A DNA stretch of 64,000 nt, from positions 24,070,577 to 24,134,576 of the forward strand of contig NC_092582.1 of NCBI RefSeq assembly GCF_037975245.1, read 5' to 3'. This stretch comes from Apostichopus japonicus (taxonomy: Eukaryota; Echinodermata; Holothuroidea; Aspidochirotida; Stichopodidae). Below are positions 38,330 to 49,420 of this stretch, one piece after another. The notes beneath the pieces are model-generated. The model was given only the letters and a program-made list of their open reading frames with translations. It ran no database searches and had not been told where the DNA came from. Every line of letters begins with the position of its first letter. Position 1 is the stretch's first letter. Both the position numbers and the translations under genes were made by a program.

Positions 38330-39560
38330 GTCTCGCCCCTCTGCCCCACTCCCCTTCAGACACCTTACCTGTACCCGCCACCACCACTCCCTTTGCCACC
38401 CCTCCCCCATCCCCGTCGTACATAATCGCTTTTAGAGGGCCCTTCAAATCAATTCCGTTTCTACCCGATAACATCATCAACGTTTTAGTACACACAGTAG
38501 GCCTACTCTGCTTGTACAACAGTTTTCTGCACAGACGATTGATTCAAACAATTTATTTCTAAAGTAAAATAAGTTAACAGTAGAGATGACACACCTGGAA
38601 CTCCCGTAAATACTTAATTAGCATAACAATAGATGACACGAGCCGGTTAAAGATAATGAATAGAAAGATAAACGAGCCACGTGTTTATTGTACACCTGGA
38701 ATGTTGTAACTGTCATACAACGTAACCATGGAAACTGACGAAAAGTAGGTCAGTCCGTGTCTAGCCGTGGCTGGGAATAATGCATCATTTTATTTAATAC
38801 TGGTTAGATATATTTAATAGCCATTCAGTGATAAGTCATATGCCATGATATTACGACGTGTTCTCATTATTATTCTCTGTTTATATATTTTAAATGAGTA
38901 AACTTGATTTCCTTGGTTGTTTAATACATCCCTCACTTGCTCCTCTCCCTAATTTGATAGAAGGATTGTTTTATTTCCCTTTCTTCGTTTTGGTTCTGTA
39001 TGTACTTCTCGTTGGTATTCTGGAAGTCTGCCTATTTAACACATAATTGAATAGCCTTAATATCACTCACATATCTAATATGTGATTACAAACATTGCGG
39101 GTTCTTAATTGCCGAGTTTTATTGAGAACATTTTTTTTACTGTAAAGTTGATATGTTCATAATCCCATTACGACCTATTTAGCTAACATTTATTACATAA
39201 AAACATAAATTAACTATAATCCATATAATTTGTCTTTCATTTAAGCTATGAAAAAAGAGGGGAGGGTTACTCTTTTAATTGATAAACCATTTATTAATAT
39301 AAAAATCGAACGTTTCGATTTCTTTAAAGTTAGCCAGCAGTGTCTACTGTTTAGTTCTTATCAATTAATATCAAGTGACTGTTAAACGTCTTCGACACTT
39401 ATGATGAAAAGTGTAAGCACCCTGCAGGTGTTTATAGTGGCATCTTTATAATCAAATATTCATTGATAGTGTTTCCCATTACAACCAATAATAGTTTGGT
39501 TAAATCGTAATGAATATGCGAGATGAGATATTGTTCGTGTTTAGCAGGGAATAAGTAATT
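38330..39560. repeat. segmental duplication, copy 1
   Basis: Similar to 42027-43140. The best part is 38430-38760, with shared strings such as cttttagagggccc, tacccgataacatcat, agacgattgattcaaacaat, acacacctggaactcc and gtaaccatggaaac. Similarity then fades but still shows tggttgtttaat and other short matches. The open frames here (38120-38562) are not genes. Confidence 0.8.
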
Positions 39561-40214
39561 CGAGGGTTCATGCCGCCTTGCCAAATCTGAAATATAGTCA
39601 TAATAACCAAGAAATCTATTAAATTAATATATTTAGCAACATTTCACAGCCATAAAACTTAAACAAGCAAACAACAACACGAACAAGAAAACAAAGCACA
39701 TGAGATCCTTTAAGATACGTTTTATGAGATCTTATATCTCTTTAAATATCGAATTGTATACTGCACTAGTTGTTTTTATCTGCACAGAACAGGTGACAGC
39801 GGATTAAATTATTCCATCGAAGTTTAAAGTGAATAATTGACAAAGACAACTAGAAACCGATTTCAAATTTGCAACTTTAACTGTTTTTAGCGAATTTAGA
39901 AAAGTATAAAAGGCTGTATTATAATCATGGTGACAGCCCGATATTCATAACGTTCTATATTCATAAGGTTCATTGTTCATAAGGGTCATTATCCATAAGG
40001 TTAATTGTTCATAAGGTTCGCTATTCATAATGAGCAAAAAGGTTCTTTCTTCATAAGGTTCGTTATTCATAATTGGAAAAAAAGGTTCGTTTTTCATGAT
40101 CGAAAAAAAGGTTCGTTATTCATAATTAAAAAAGAGGTTCGCTTTTGATTCCTTGGCGGTAGCCGAAGGAATCTATGCGGTCATGACTGTATGTGTGCGT
40201 TTGTGTGTGACGCC

Positions 40215-40675
40215 AAGCTTGAAATTAGGTTTTCTCAGCAATCCCAAGGTAGATTGATCTCTTTATTGGTACATAGGTTACCCATCATGAGTAGACGATC
40301 CCTATTTATTTTGGTGCTAATATCATGAATATTAATGAGTGGGCGGGACTTAGAGTGATTTTCAACAAATGTCAATATCTTCGCAACCGTAAGTTCAATT
40401 TTCATGGAACTTGGTTTGGTGGTACTAGAGGAAAGTCCTCTATATATGAATATGGTGACAGTTTGTCCAATCTCATTATTATGCATGAGGGGCGGGGTCA
40501 AGTGTTGTTTTTCGCAAAAAAAGCTTGAAATTCGGTTTTCTCAGCAATCCCAAGGTGGATTGATCTCATTCTTGGTACATAGGTTACCCATCATGAGTAG
40601 ACGATCCCTATTTTTTTGTGCTAATATCATGAATATTAATGAGTGGGCGGGGCTTAGATTGATTTTCAACAAATC
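40215..40675. repeat. 306-bp direct duplication inside the fold-back element
   Basis: The unit from aagcttgaaattaggttttc (40215) recurs from aagcttgaaattcggttttc (40521), including tcagcaatcccaagg, ggttacccatcatgagtaga and atgaatattaatgagtgggc. The second copy stops about halfway. Frames at 40235-40685 are not genes. Confidence 0.88.
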
Positions 40676-40680
40676 TTCAG

Positions 40681-40757
40681 TATGACCCGGCCAGGAGTCG
40701 AACCCCTAACATTCCAGCTGCAAGCCGGAATTCTACCCCAATACTATTAACGAGGGG
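40681..40757 (-). pseudogene. tRNA-like sequence, possible SINE head or tRNA pseudogene
   Basis: Read on the minus strand the segment has a perfect Pol III B-box, GGTTCGACTCC, within a T-arm-like segment. An anticodon-arm-like hairpin lies before it (TTCCGG, loop CTTGCAG, CTGGAA), which would give anticodon TGC (Ala), preceded by an A-box-like TTAATAGTATTGG. The T-stem and acceptor stem do not pair well, so it is not a functional tRNA gene by eye. The position inside a mobile element suggests a captured or SINE-derived tRNA head. Confidence 0.45.
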
Positions 40758-42026
40758 GGCATGAATATTAATGAGTGGTAGAGCTTAAAGCAAATTCTTT
40801 AAAATATCAATTTGTTCATCAAACTTGAGCTGATAGCAAGGAACAACATTTGTGTTGATGCTACATTAATATTCATAAAAGGTCGGAACCAAGTGTACAC
40901 AATGAACCTACAGTAATATTTAGATGCCAAGGAATCTCAAAACCTCTTGGTTTTCTTGTTCATAATTGGCATAATTGGTTCGTTATTCATAATCTTATAG
41001 AAATAAGGTTCGCTATTGATGATCGCGGGGTCGTCGCGCCCCAGTGCCTCTGCATCCCACTGCCCAAAAGTTGAGGTACCCACTGGTAGCTTCGAGCTGC
41101 GCGTGGCCAGGGGAAGAGGGGGTGGTCACTTGCGGCCCAGACGTGGGCTTAAGGGTTAACGACGGCAACTACCGAAAGTATAGCTACTGCATGAATAATT
41201 TAGCGACTAGTCACAGCTGCAGCATGAACCAATTGCCCACAGGAGATTTTTATTACCTTTTTAAGGGAAGGAGGGGGAGGGTCACCCTGCTTTTATTGTT
41301 GCTATTATTACTGTGTGAATACTTGATCTTTTTCCGATTATGAAAAACGGACCTTTTTTGCTATTATGAATATCGAACCATTTTTCCGACTATGAAAAAC
41401 GGACCTTTATTGCTATTATGAATAAAATACCTTATGAACAATAACCCCTTTTTATGATGAATAACGAACCTTTTTTTCCGATTATGGATAACAAACCTTT
41501 TTTTCGAAATAATGCACGTTATGAATAACGAACCTTATGAACAATGACCCTTATGACTAATGGTCCTTATGAATATCGGGCTGACCCCTTATTAATATCG
41601 GGCCCTTTCTCCTATTATGAATAACAAACCTTTTTCCCATTATGAATAACGGACCCTTCGCTCCATTATGAATATCGGACCTTTTTTCCTATAATGAATA
41701 ATGAACCATTTTGTCTATTATGGATTACGAACCCTTTGTTCTATTATGAATATCGAACTCTTTTTTTCCCATTATGAACAACAAACCTTTTTGTCCATTA
41801 TGGATATCGAACCGTTTTGCCCATTATGAATATCGAACCTTTGTTTCCATTATGAATACCGGACCTTATGAACTATGATCCCCTTAGGCTTTTTATTATG
41901 AATAACGAACCTTTATTTCAATTATGAATAGCGAACCTTTTAATCGAAAAAAATGCACGATATGAATAACGAACCTTCTTAACAATGACCCTTATAAATA
42001 GCGGGCCTTATGAATATCGGGCAGAC

Positions 42027-43140
42027 CCCCTTCAGACAATCCTATCCCTGGTCCCGCCACTGGACCTCCCCATCGCCCTCCCCTTCATAGATATGCATCT
42101 GTATGCTTTTAGAGGGCCCATCAAATCTATTCCATGTTTCTACCCGATAACATCATTACCGTTTTAGTACACACAGTTAGCCTATTCTACTTCTACGTTA
42201 GTTTTTTGTACAAATGAATACAGGGCTTACATTATACAGACGATTGATTCAAACAATTTATGTTCTAAAGCAAGTCAATAGTAAGAAAGACACACCTGGA
42301 ACTCCTGTAAATATCTCATTAGCATAATAAAAGATGACACGAACCAGTTTAACCTAATGAATAGAAATAGGTAGACGCGAGCCACGTGTCCATTGTACCC
42401 CCAAATATTGTTAGTGAACGTGTCAAAGTAACCATGGAAACAGACATTAAGTAGGTCAGTAGGTGTGCAGCAGTGACAACGAATTATCCATTGGGGAAAT
42501 CATCCAAATAACATATTTTCATTAGGTCATATGCCTTGTTACTGCATACGTTGCGTTCTTCATTTTTTGTAAATTTTACATTAAATGAAGCAAAATTGCT
42601 TTCAATGGTTGTTTAATGTATCCCCACATGTTCTCATGCAAGCCAATCGAATAAAACATAAATTGAGAGGGTTTATAGACAACACAACGTTATCAATACA
42701 GCTTAAAGAAGGACCAATTCTTGTTATGTTTAGTTTATCTGCTTGAATTTAAATTGCACTTCCCGTTGGAAGGAGTCTTACTAAATAACACATTATTGTG
42801 TAGCTCTCAATTTAAGTATAGGTAGAAGGGAGTGAATGTTTATTTAATAAAAATATGTTTTATGATTCCCATTGCTTAGCACCAGACTTGAAAATTACGG
42901 TATTATAAACGCCTTGCATGAACGGACACTGCTGGATCGTTACTATCATGTGTTTCACAGTTGAAGTTTATCAAATTTGTTTCACTGTTTAGCAGAAACA
43001 CAAATGTCAGGGTGATAAATCCGTATTGAGATGAATATTATGCGTGTCAAACAATGAGCTAAACTATAATAATAGGATGGTTATAAACCATATTGAATAT
43101 TTACTTGAGTATAAAACATTGTTCGAGCTTAGTAGAAACT
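42027..43140. repeat. segmental duplication, copy 2
   Basis: Second copy of 38330-39560, in the same orientation about 3.7 kb downstream. Its left edge (ttcagacaatcctatccc) begins exactly where the fold-back element ends and corresponds to ttcagacaccttacctg in copy 1. It carries an insertion of about 35 bp (gaatacagggcttacat region) absent from copy 1. Confidence 0.8.
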
Positions 43141-45204
43141 CTATAAAAAGAAAGCTTAAAAGCATCCAATCAAATCTGCAATATTAAATATATTCCCCGA
43201 TATAAACATAATGCAATATGCTAATATCATTATCATCCTCGGTTTATCTCCTTTATTTGGCCTCCGAGTCCGAATCAAAATAAAGGAGTTTGTACCAAAT
43301 ATGTGTAAGTCGGAACCTACCAAAAATATCAAATATCGTAGAAGCTACAGTAAGTAACACTAGTAATTTACTTATTTAAAGGTATTATTTAATATGTAAT
43401 TTTTGCCCACGCAAAGTAATTTTATTGTCGAGCATAATTTCGTTATTATTTAGAAAGTTATATTCTTTTGGTAATTATTGTTTGTTAAGAACGAAATTAT
43501 AATTCTGATAAGCATTGCAGAACTACTGAATAGAATTGCGCTAAAGCGTACAGTATCCGTAGCCTATCCAAAACGTGTATTGGGATGTTTTGAGGGGATT
43601 GTACCGTCCTTTATTCTTTCAACATTAAAAATATAAAACGAAGGCTTGGAAGGAATTCCAGACGCTTATGTAATACACATCTTACCGCTATTGGTTGTTT
43701 CTCCAAAGTTTGATACTTACACCTTCAGTGTAGAAAACATTGACTTTATTGATATTTCAACCAGTCACGTGACCAGCCTTATTGGTGTGAGGGGAAAGAC
43801 TCGTCTTTTGTCCTCGTCTTAATAGTCAGAAACCTTATTTGTTTTTACATTGATATGACTTTTCACAGCACCATATAGTGTTTACCCTTTTGTCCCATTT
43901 TTATCTTTGGAGGGGGAGGGAGAGTTGGGGGTGGTCTCCAAAGATGACTTGCGTCCGTTGGGGGGGGGGGGGGTCTAAACGGAGAGAACCCTTTTATTAA
44001 CATATAACCTTTAGTAAATAGTTTTCAATGCTGTAGCAATATAAATTATTAGTTCAACAATATTTCCATTATATTGCCTTCATCTGTACATTGAGTTGTT
44101 TTGTCCGCTGTTGCCCTTATAGTATATATAAAAATATTCGAAAACGTTTTAGCCAATCAAAACAAACGTATGTAAAGAAAAGCGTTTTACAGAAGAAGTA
44201 TAGCAGTATTTGTGCATTTATTATGCTAATTATATACGAGGTACGTAACCTTTATATTTTCTTTCCATTGGCCGGAATGGTGTTTTATACATAGAGCTGT
44301 ACAATTCAGGTATAAGGTAGGATGATACTGAGCTAGACTTCAACATATTAATTGGATATGCACTATATCTGTTACCAGTTAATCCAGATAATTTCAATTC
44401 ATGCTCGATAAACTCAACTTGCTGTAGTGAGGAATCTTACAGACAATATGTTTGTATATGCACAGTATCCTTCTCTTAGATTTTGAAGTGAACAACATAT
44501 TAGCAGGGCTGTCAAATATTCTTTTCATAGAATACATACTGGTTTTATATTAAAGTCTCGGTATTTGGGTTAGTTGAGGCAGACTGAAATACTGCTTGGC
44601 TTGGTGAGTCGCCATATTGGAAGGGGAGGGTAATATTTTATCGAGTTTCTCCTCTAACAACATTTATGTATTTCACCAAACTCATAGCAATCATAACGAA
44701 TAATCATATATCACAAAGGTTCAATGTTCCACACCCTCCCTCTATCCCTACCACAGCCAGGTTAATTTATATCGGCCCCATGCAAAATCTGTGTGTGGTC
44801 GACCTTTAATTGTTTTTGCCTGAAAAATAATATTTAGAAAGATATGACAGACAAATAGAACGGATTAGTGAAAAGAGGTAAAACGAGTATTGTTAACTCC
44901 CCACATGTCACACTACGATCCATATATTTTAGGTATATTTACTTGTTAATCAAGTTATCAGTATACAGACACTTAGTGTAGACTTCATTGAAAATATTTG
45001 CAATGAAACCGTCTATTTACTTTGTCAGGAATTACGGAGCCGTGAAAGAGGGGTGGGTGTCGTAGGAGGGGGGGGGGGGTATTTGGGCACATGCTCCTCC
45101 ACTCTTCTGATTACCCTGAAAACTGTCCTCCGTTTGTTAATGAAAATTACCCGTTCCCACTTTTGTAATTAAAGTGTCCTCTTGTTGTATTTTTGGAAGC
45201 AGGA
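43141..45204. other. non-coding stretch, no gene seen
   Basis: AT-rich with G14 and G12 runs at 43960-43973 and 45068-45079. The frame at 44091-44294 has no domain or splice support. Confidence 0.4.
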
Positions 45205-46363
45205 CACTTCGCCCAACAACCATTTCGCCCAACTGCCATTTCGCCCAACCTTACCATTTCGCCCAACCAGCCTGGTCATTTCGCCCAACCAGCCTGGTCA
45301 TTTCGCCCAACCAGCCTGGTCATTTCGCCCAACCAGCCTGGTCATTTCGCCCAACCAGCCTGGTCATTTCGCCCAACCTTGATTAAATATGATCCTTCAA
45401 AAGGCAACGTTCGGGAATTGTTAACGTTACAGGATACGAACCGAATATTAAGGAAACTTGAGGATCGATCAGTGTGTTAGGGGTTAGGTTTGATAGTAAA
45501 CATTCGAATATTAAGGAATATATTGAGGAAACTTGAAGTCCTTTTCTTTGTATAACTTTAGTAAGGAAACGGTACAGAATACGAACCGAATATTAAGGAA
45601 TCTCGAGGATGGATCAGTGTTTTAGGGGTTAGGTTTGATAGTAAACAGTCGGGAATTGTTAACGTTACGGGATACGAACCGAGTATTAAGGAAACTTGAA
45701 GTCGTGGTTAAATTGATTAGGCCTTCATATGTGATTACATATGTGGTTACATTGATAAAGTGGTTACATTGATTAAATATAGTACTACTGTATATATTAC
45801 GGACGGGTTTTATATATATTTTTTTTTCACTTAACGTTCCGGAATTGTTAGTCAGTAGGATAGACCAGTATTTTAGGGGTTAAGTTTGATAGGTTTTTAT
45901 GAGACCGATTCCCCTGTGTTTGTATAACATTAGATTAACACTATGTAGAACTAGATAAACACATAACTGCTGTGAACAATACCCAACAACTTCCATTGTA
46001 TGCGTAAACGCCTAAAGTAGTGTTATCCTCCCATTATACCCGAAATAACTGCTCAGACTCCGATCGATATCGAGCGGACCTCACTTTATTTACCTTTTAC
46101 AAAGTAACCTTACCCAAAATAAGTCAAATTGAACTGGTGGAATAGAAAAAGTAATATTATTCTGACTGAATATTAGTAAAAATAAGGTTGGGCGAAATGA
46201 CCAACACGGTTGGGCGGAATGACCAACACGGTTGGGCGAAATGACCAACACGGTTGGGCGAACTGACCATGCTGGTTGGGCGAAATGACCAACACGGTTG
46301 GGCGAAATGACCAGGCTGGTTGGGCGAAATGGCAGTTGGGCGAAATGGTTGTTGGGCGAAGTG
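45205..46363. mobile_element. 1.16-kb fold-back element with CGCCCAAC tandem arms
   Basis: The left arm (45205-45378) starts with two 16-bp units, CACTTCGCCCAACAAC and CATTTCGCCCAACTGC, then an 18-bp unit, then five 22-bp units. The right arm (46186-46363), read in reverse, starts with the same two 16-bp units and then six 22-bp units whose spacer differs (CGTGTTGGT instead of CAGCCTGGT). The core has further duplications: ggatacgaaccgaatattaa occurs near 45434, with variants near 45570 and 45672. The frames at 45174-45480 and 46157-46414, which read SPNQPGHFAQP-like, are by-products of the 22-bp unit. No transposase. Confidence 0.82.
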
Positions 46364-47782
46364 ACTAGAAAGCGTATTTTTGTGACAAGTGCCTTTATGT
46401 CTAAAAATTGTCAATTGGCTTAAAAATAATAATTATGATAAAACATGTAATTAAAAAGTACTGGTATAAAGAAACTTTTATTGAAAACATTCAAATACTG
46501 TAATTCGTGAAGGGGAACGCACAGAGTATTCATTTTGAGATGTTTAACATAATTTGACAGTTTAGTGGTTTCTTGCGTAAAATCAAAGACAAATGCTCCG
46601 CTGTCCTCAGCATTTGTGCTTCCATTAAAAAATTCTTTTGCGAATCAACGAAGATTGCGTTAGTGTGGTTCTGAATAAAGTATGAACAGGAAGTCTTAAC
46701 AACTCCTTGGTATGAACAGGAAGTCTGATATTTGGGACACATGCAGTTCTTCATCGAGAACATATATAGTTGAATAGGAAGATTCGAATGTGTAATGGTT
46801 AAGGTAATTCTTATCAACTCCACAAAAATGTTAGAATGTTGTACAATTTGATGTAGATCAATGTCAAAAAAAAAGCGTGCAATGTGATAACATTATTGAA
46901 GGTTGATAATAAATAAATACTTAAATAATAAGGAATATTGGCTTATCTGCATTGTTCATTTAATTGCAACATTTTGTGTTTATCTTTTTACTGAAATCAC
47001 CCGGGAGGACCAGTTGTTGCACCCAGTAAAGAATGTTGCTATGTCCTCGACCCTCCTACCCTCTCCCTTCCATTATTCCTCCGTTTCGGTTCAAGTTTTT
47101 GCAGGTTTGTCATACAGCCATTAAGTTGAAAATATAATAAGTAGCATCTTAAACTTTTTTGAGATTAAGAAACAATATTTCAGCTTTAAGATTCATTATT
47201 TCTAGATTTCATATCTTACCACTGAACTCTAACAATCTCAGACATTTTAGTTCTCATTAAAAGTGAGAAGGAATCACGAAGACGAACAATAAAATCAATA
47301 AACTTACCGAAAATAAAGTAACGATATAAAGCACATGATCCGAGCGGAAAATGGCAAGCGGTTGTTACAAGGATTTACTCAGTTTGTTGTGTAAAATGTT
47401 GCATTTCTACATGTTTGAACAACTTTATATTAATTGATAATTTAAACATATAAACAGTTTAGCCAATTCTGATCACGTGGACGACTATACATTTTACAAT
47501 ATCAACCACATTCAATTTTACATACAACAGTTCCAACTATCATCATTATTATCTACATTACTATATCCATTCTTATTCATTTTCGTAGAATCGTTTAAAC
47601 ACAAGACTTGTGTTTATAATTAATTCTGATCAGAATGATCAATCAGATGTGATTTATTTCCTTGTTATTTGTTGTTTACTTTGTTTATCTTCATTGATTT
47701 GGTAAACAATAAACCTGCCTAGGAGGACATTCCTCTACGTCTTCTACATCTTACACAATGAGTACTCTACTTCTCTCAATAG
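46364..47782. other. non-coding stretch before the next exon
   Basis: No gene is supported. The minus-strand frame at 46530-46823 (97 codons) contains a short internal DNA duplication (tatgaacaggaagtct, twice near 46681 and 46711) and no domain. A pyrimidine tract precedes 47783. Confidence 0.35.
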
Positions 47783-47859
47783 GTTTCAATTCTACGATCT
47801 GCCAGACACTATTCCGGTTGGATCCATTCCATCATCTTTGAAATCAAGAAATGTGAAAG
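47783..47859 (+). CDS. probable NLR exon following the LRR exon
   Basis: A 77-bp exon between acceptor acttctctcaatag and donor gtattg. In phase 2 it reads FQFYDLPDTIPVGSIPSSLK then SRNVK. The phase matches the end of the LRR exon at 36796, so the join reads CTSLKELM followed by FQFYDLP without a break. A Ser-Ile-Pro-Ser-Ser-Leu-Lys end after LRRs would fit the edge of a repeat domain. The next exon is not certain; it ends in phase 1. Confidence 0.5.
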
Positions 47860-49420
47860 GTATTGTCACAATGAAGTCGTAATGGATACATTTCAAATTT
47901 CTTACATTTAGTTAAAGGCTTTACCAACTATGTGAATGTCTGTTGACTTGTCGATTGTTGAAGATTGTTGTTGATTCACATACAATAGAGTAATGCATCA
48001 GCAACACATGATTCCCAGTTAATATGAAGGACAAACCCAAAACAGAGTCTTGTGATAGTAAACAACGAACCGAATAATAGAAATTTAACAACACTTAATA
48101 TTGCTAAGCTTAGTTGAATTAAAAGATAAGTCATATTCCTTACATTTCGCTCTCTCGAGATCACAGCCCTATTGGATGTTTTTGTGAGTAGTAATCAAAT
48201 CAATCGATGCTTTACATCTATTTCCAAAAGTAGTGGAATCATACACATTGGGCAACTAAATTACACTGCGACAATGATTGTGTAAGGTTTTGAAGTAATG
48301 CTGTGCCCCTTGGAGTCATCCCCCCCCCCTCGGCAAACACACTCATATATACACATCCACATCTCCGCTTAAACCTTTCTTTCAATCTGAATTGCAGGAT
48401 AAAGCCGCAACGTTAAGCTTAATTCTTTTCCAAGTTCTGGAAACGAAATTTTGTTTCTCTGATAGATGCAAAATGTATTAAAATATTAACGAAACAAAAC
48501 ATAGACCAAACATGTATCGGAAATGTTGGTATGTACCGTACTCAAAATATTCAGATGGGTAAAATTAGCATAAATACTTTATAAAGGCAACGATAAGACA
48601 CTCGTTCTGCAGTTTGTACAGGAACAGAGGGACGTCAAAGCCGACATCATATATGGAGATGAGGAGTTGAGGGCAGGGGGGTGTCTGTGGTCCCTCCCCG
48701 GAAAAGGGACTTAAATGATACCTTCTGAGGCATAGTTTGACGTATATGACTTGACTAATGTCCATTATCTAAGTCTAAACGCAACATTGTGCTTTAACTA
48801 TTCTAAGTTAGTTTGAAATGCGTGGTAGCGGTGGGGGGGGGGTGGAGGGGGAGACACCCCATCACTCCCCTTTCGGCGCTTGAAAAGAGTACAATCTAAA
48901 TGTATTGGCGAACATTAACATCCATGCATTATTTGCCTAGAAAGAAAAAAATAATAGTATAAATAACAAGTATGATATGCATTTAGAATTAAATGTGAAT
49001 TTAAAACCATATTTTGTTTATTTGTACACTTATATATAAGGAACTATATAGAAGGAAATAAATCACGGAGGTATACAATGGTGTGTCACTCATTGACTGT
49101 TCCAGAAACGGGCACCTATTTCATTTTGTTTCACATAGTTTTAATGACAACCAAGCAGAAACAGTTGAATCATCAGTAGACATTTCATTATATATGTTCT
49201 TATTATATGAACATATTTTCCTAATCGGTAATGTTTAAGAGTGAACGTCTAGTGAGACTAATATGATACTGAAAGAGATCTTTGCTTACACCAACGCTGT
49301 ATTTGGAAACAGGAAAATAGAATTTCACTATAATCAATTGAGAACGCGACCTCATAGGTATACAAACGTGGGTGTGGGGGTCACACCGCGCCCCAGAAAA
49401 TTAAATCCGGTGTAAAATTG
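47860..49420. other. intron or intergenic stretch before the LINE
   Basis: No gene seen. C10 and G10 runs lie at 48320-48329 and 48833-48842. The 5' edge of the LINE is somewhere in the last few hundred bases; a GC-richer stretch (ggtgtgggggtcacaccgcg) near 49372 may be its 5' untranslated region. Confidence 0.4.

Larger units (their letters stand above)
39931..42026. mobile_element. 2.1-kb fold-back element with tandem-repeat arms
   Basis: The left arm (39931-40145) starts tgacagcccgatattcataa and consists of repeats of CATAAGGTTCGTTATT. The right arm (about 41335-42026) consists of the same motif in reverse (ttatgaataacgaacc), with the terminus ttatgaatatcgggctgac at 41567-41585 and again, as ttatgaatatcgggcagac, at 42008-42026. 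Outer units of the left arm are 16 bp; inner ones have an added A-rich stretch of about 10 bp. The core holds a 306-bp tandem duplication, a tRNA-like stretch and GC-richer sequence at 41030-41300. No transposase is visible. Target duplication not established. Confidence 0.75.

Noticed and set aside
38120-38562. Overlapping frames with Pro-rich stretches
   Set aside because: They derive from a pyrimidine-rich part of the segmental duplication and are not kept in copy 2.
41044-41343. 99-codon frame inside the fold-back element as a transposase remnant
   Set aside because: No transposase motif; composition is not protein-like at its C-terminal end.
45205-46363. Regular spaced repeats as a possible CRISPR array
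   Set aside because: The units are contiguous, with no unique spacers, and the setting is eukaryotic.
45174-46414. Frames encoding SPNQPGHFAQP-like repeats in all three frames and on both arms
   Set aside because: The 22-bp arm units of the fold-back element explain them.
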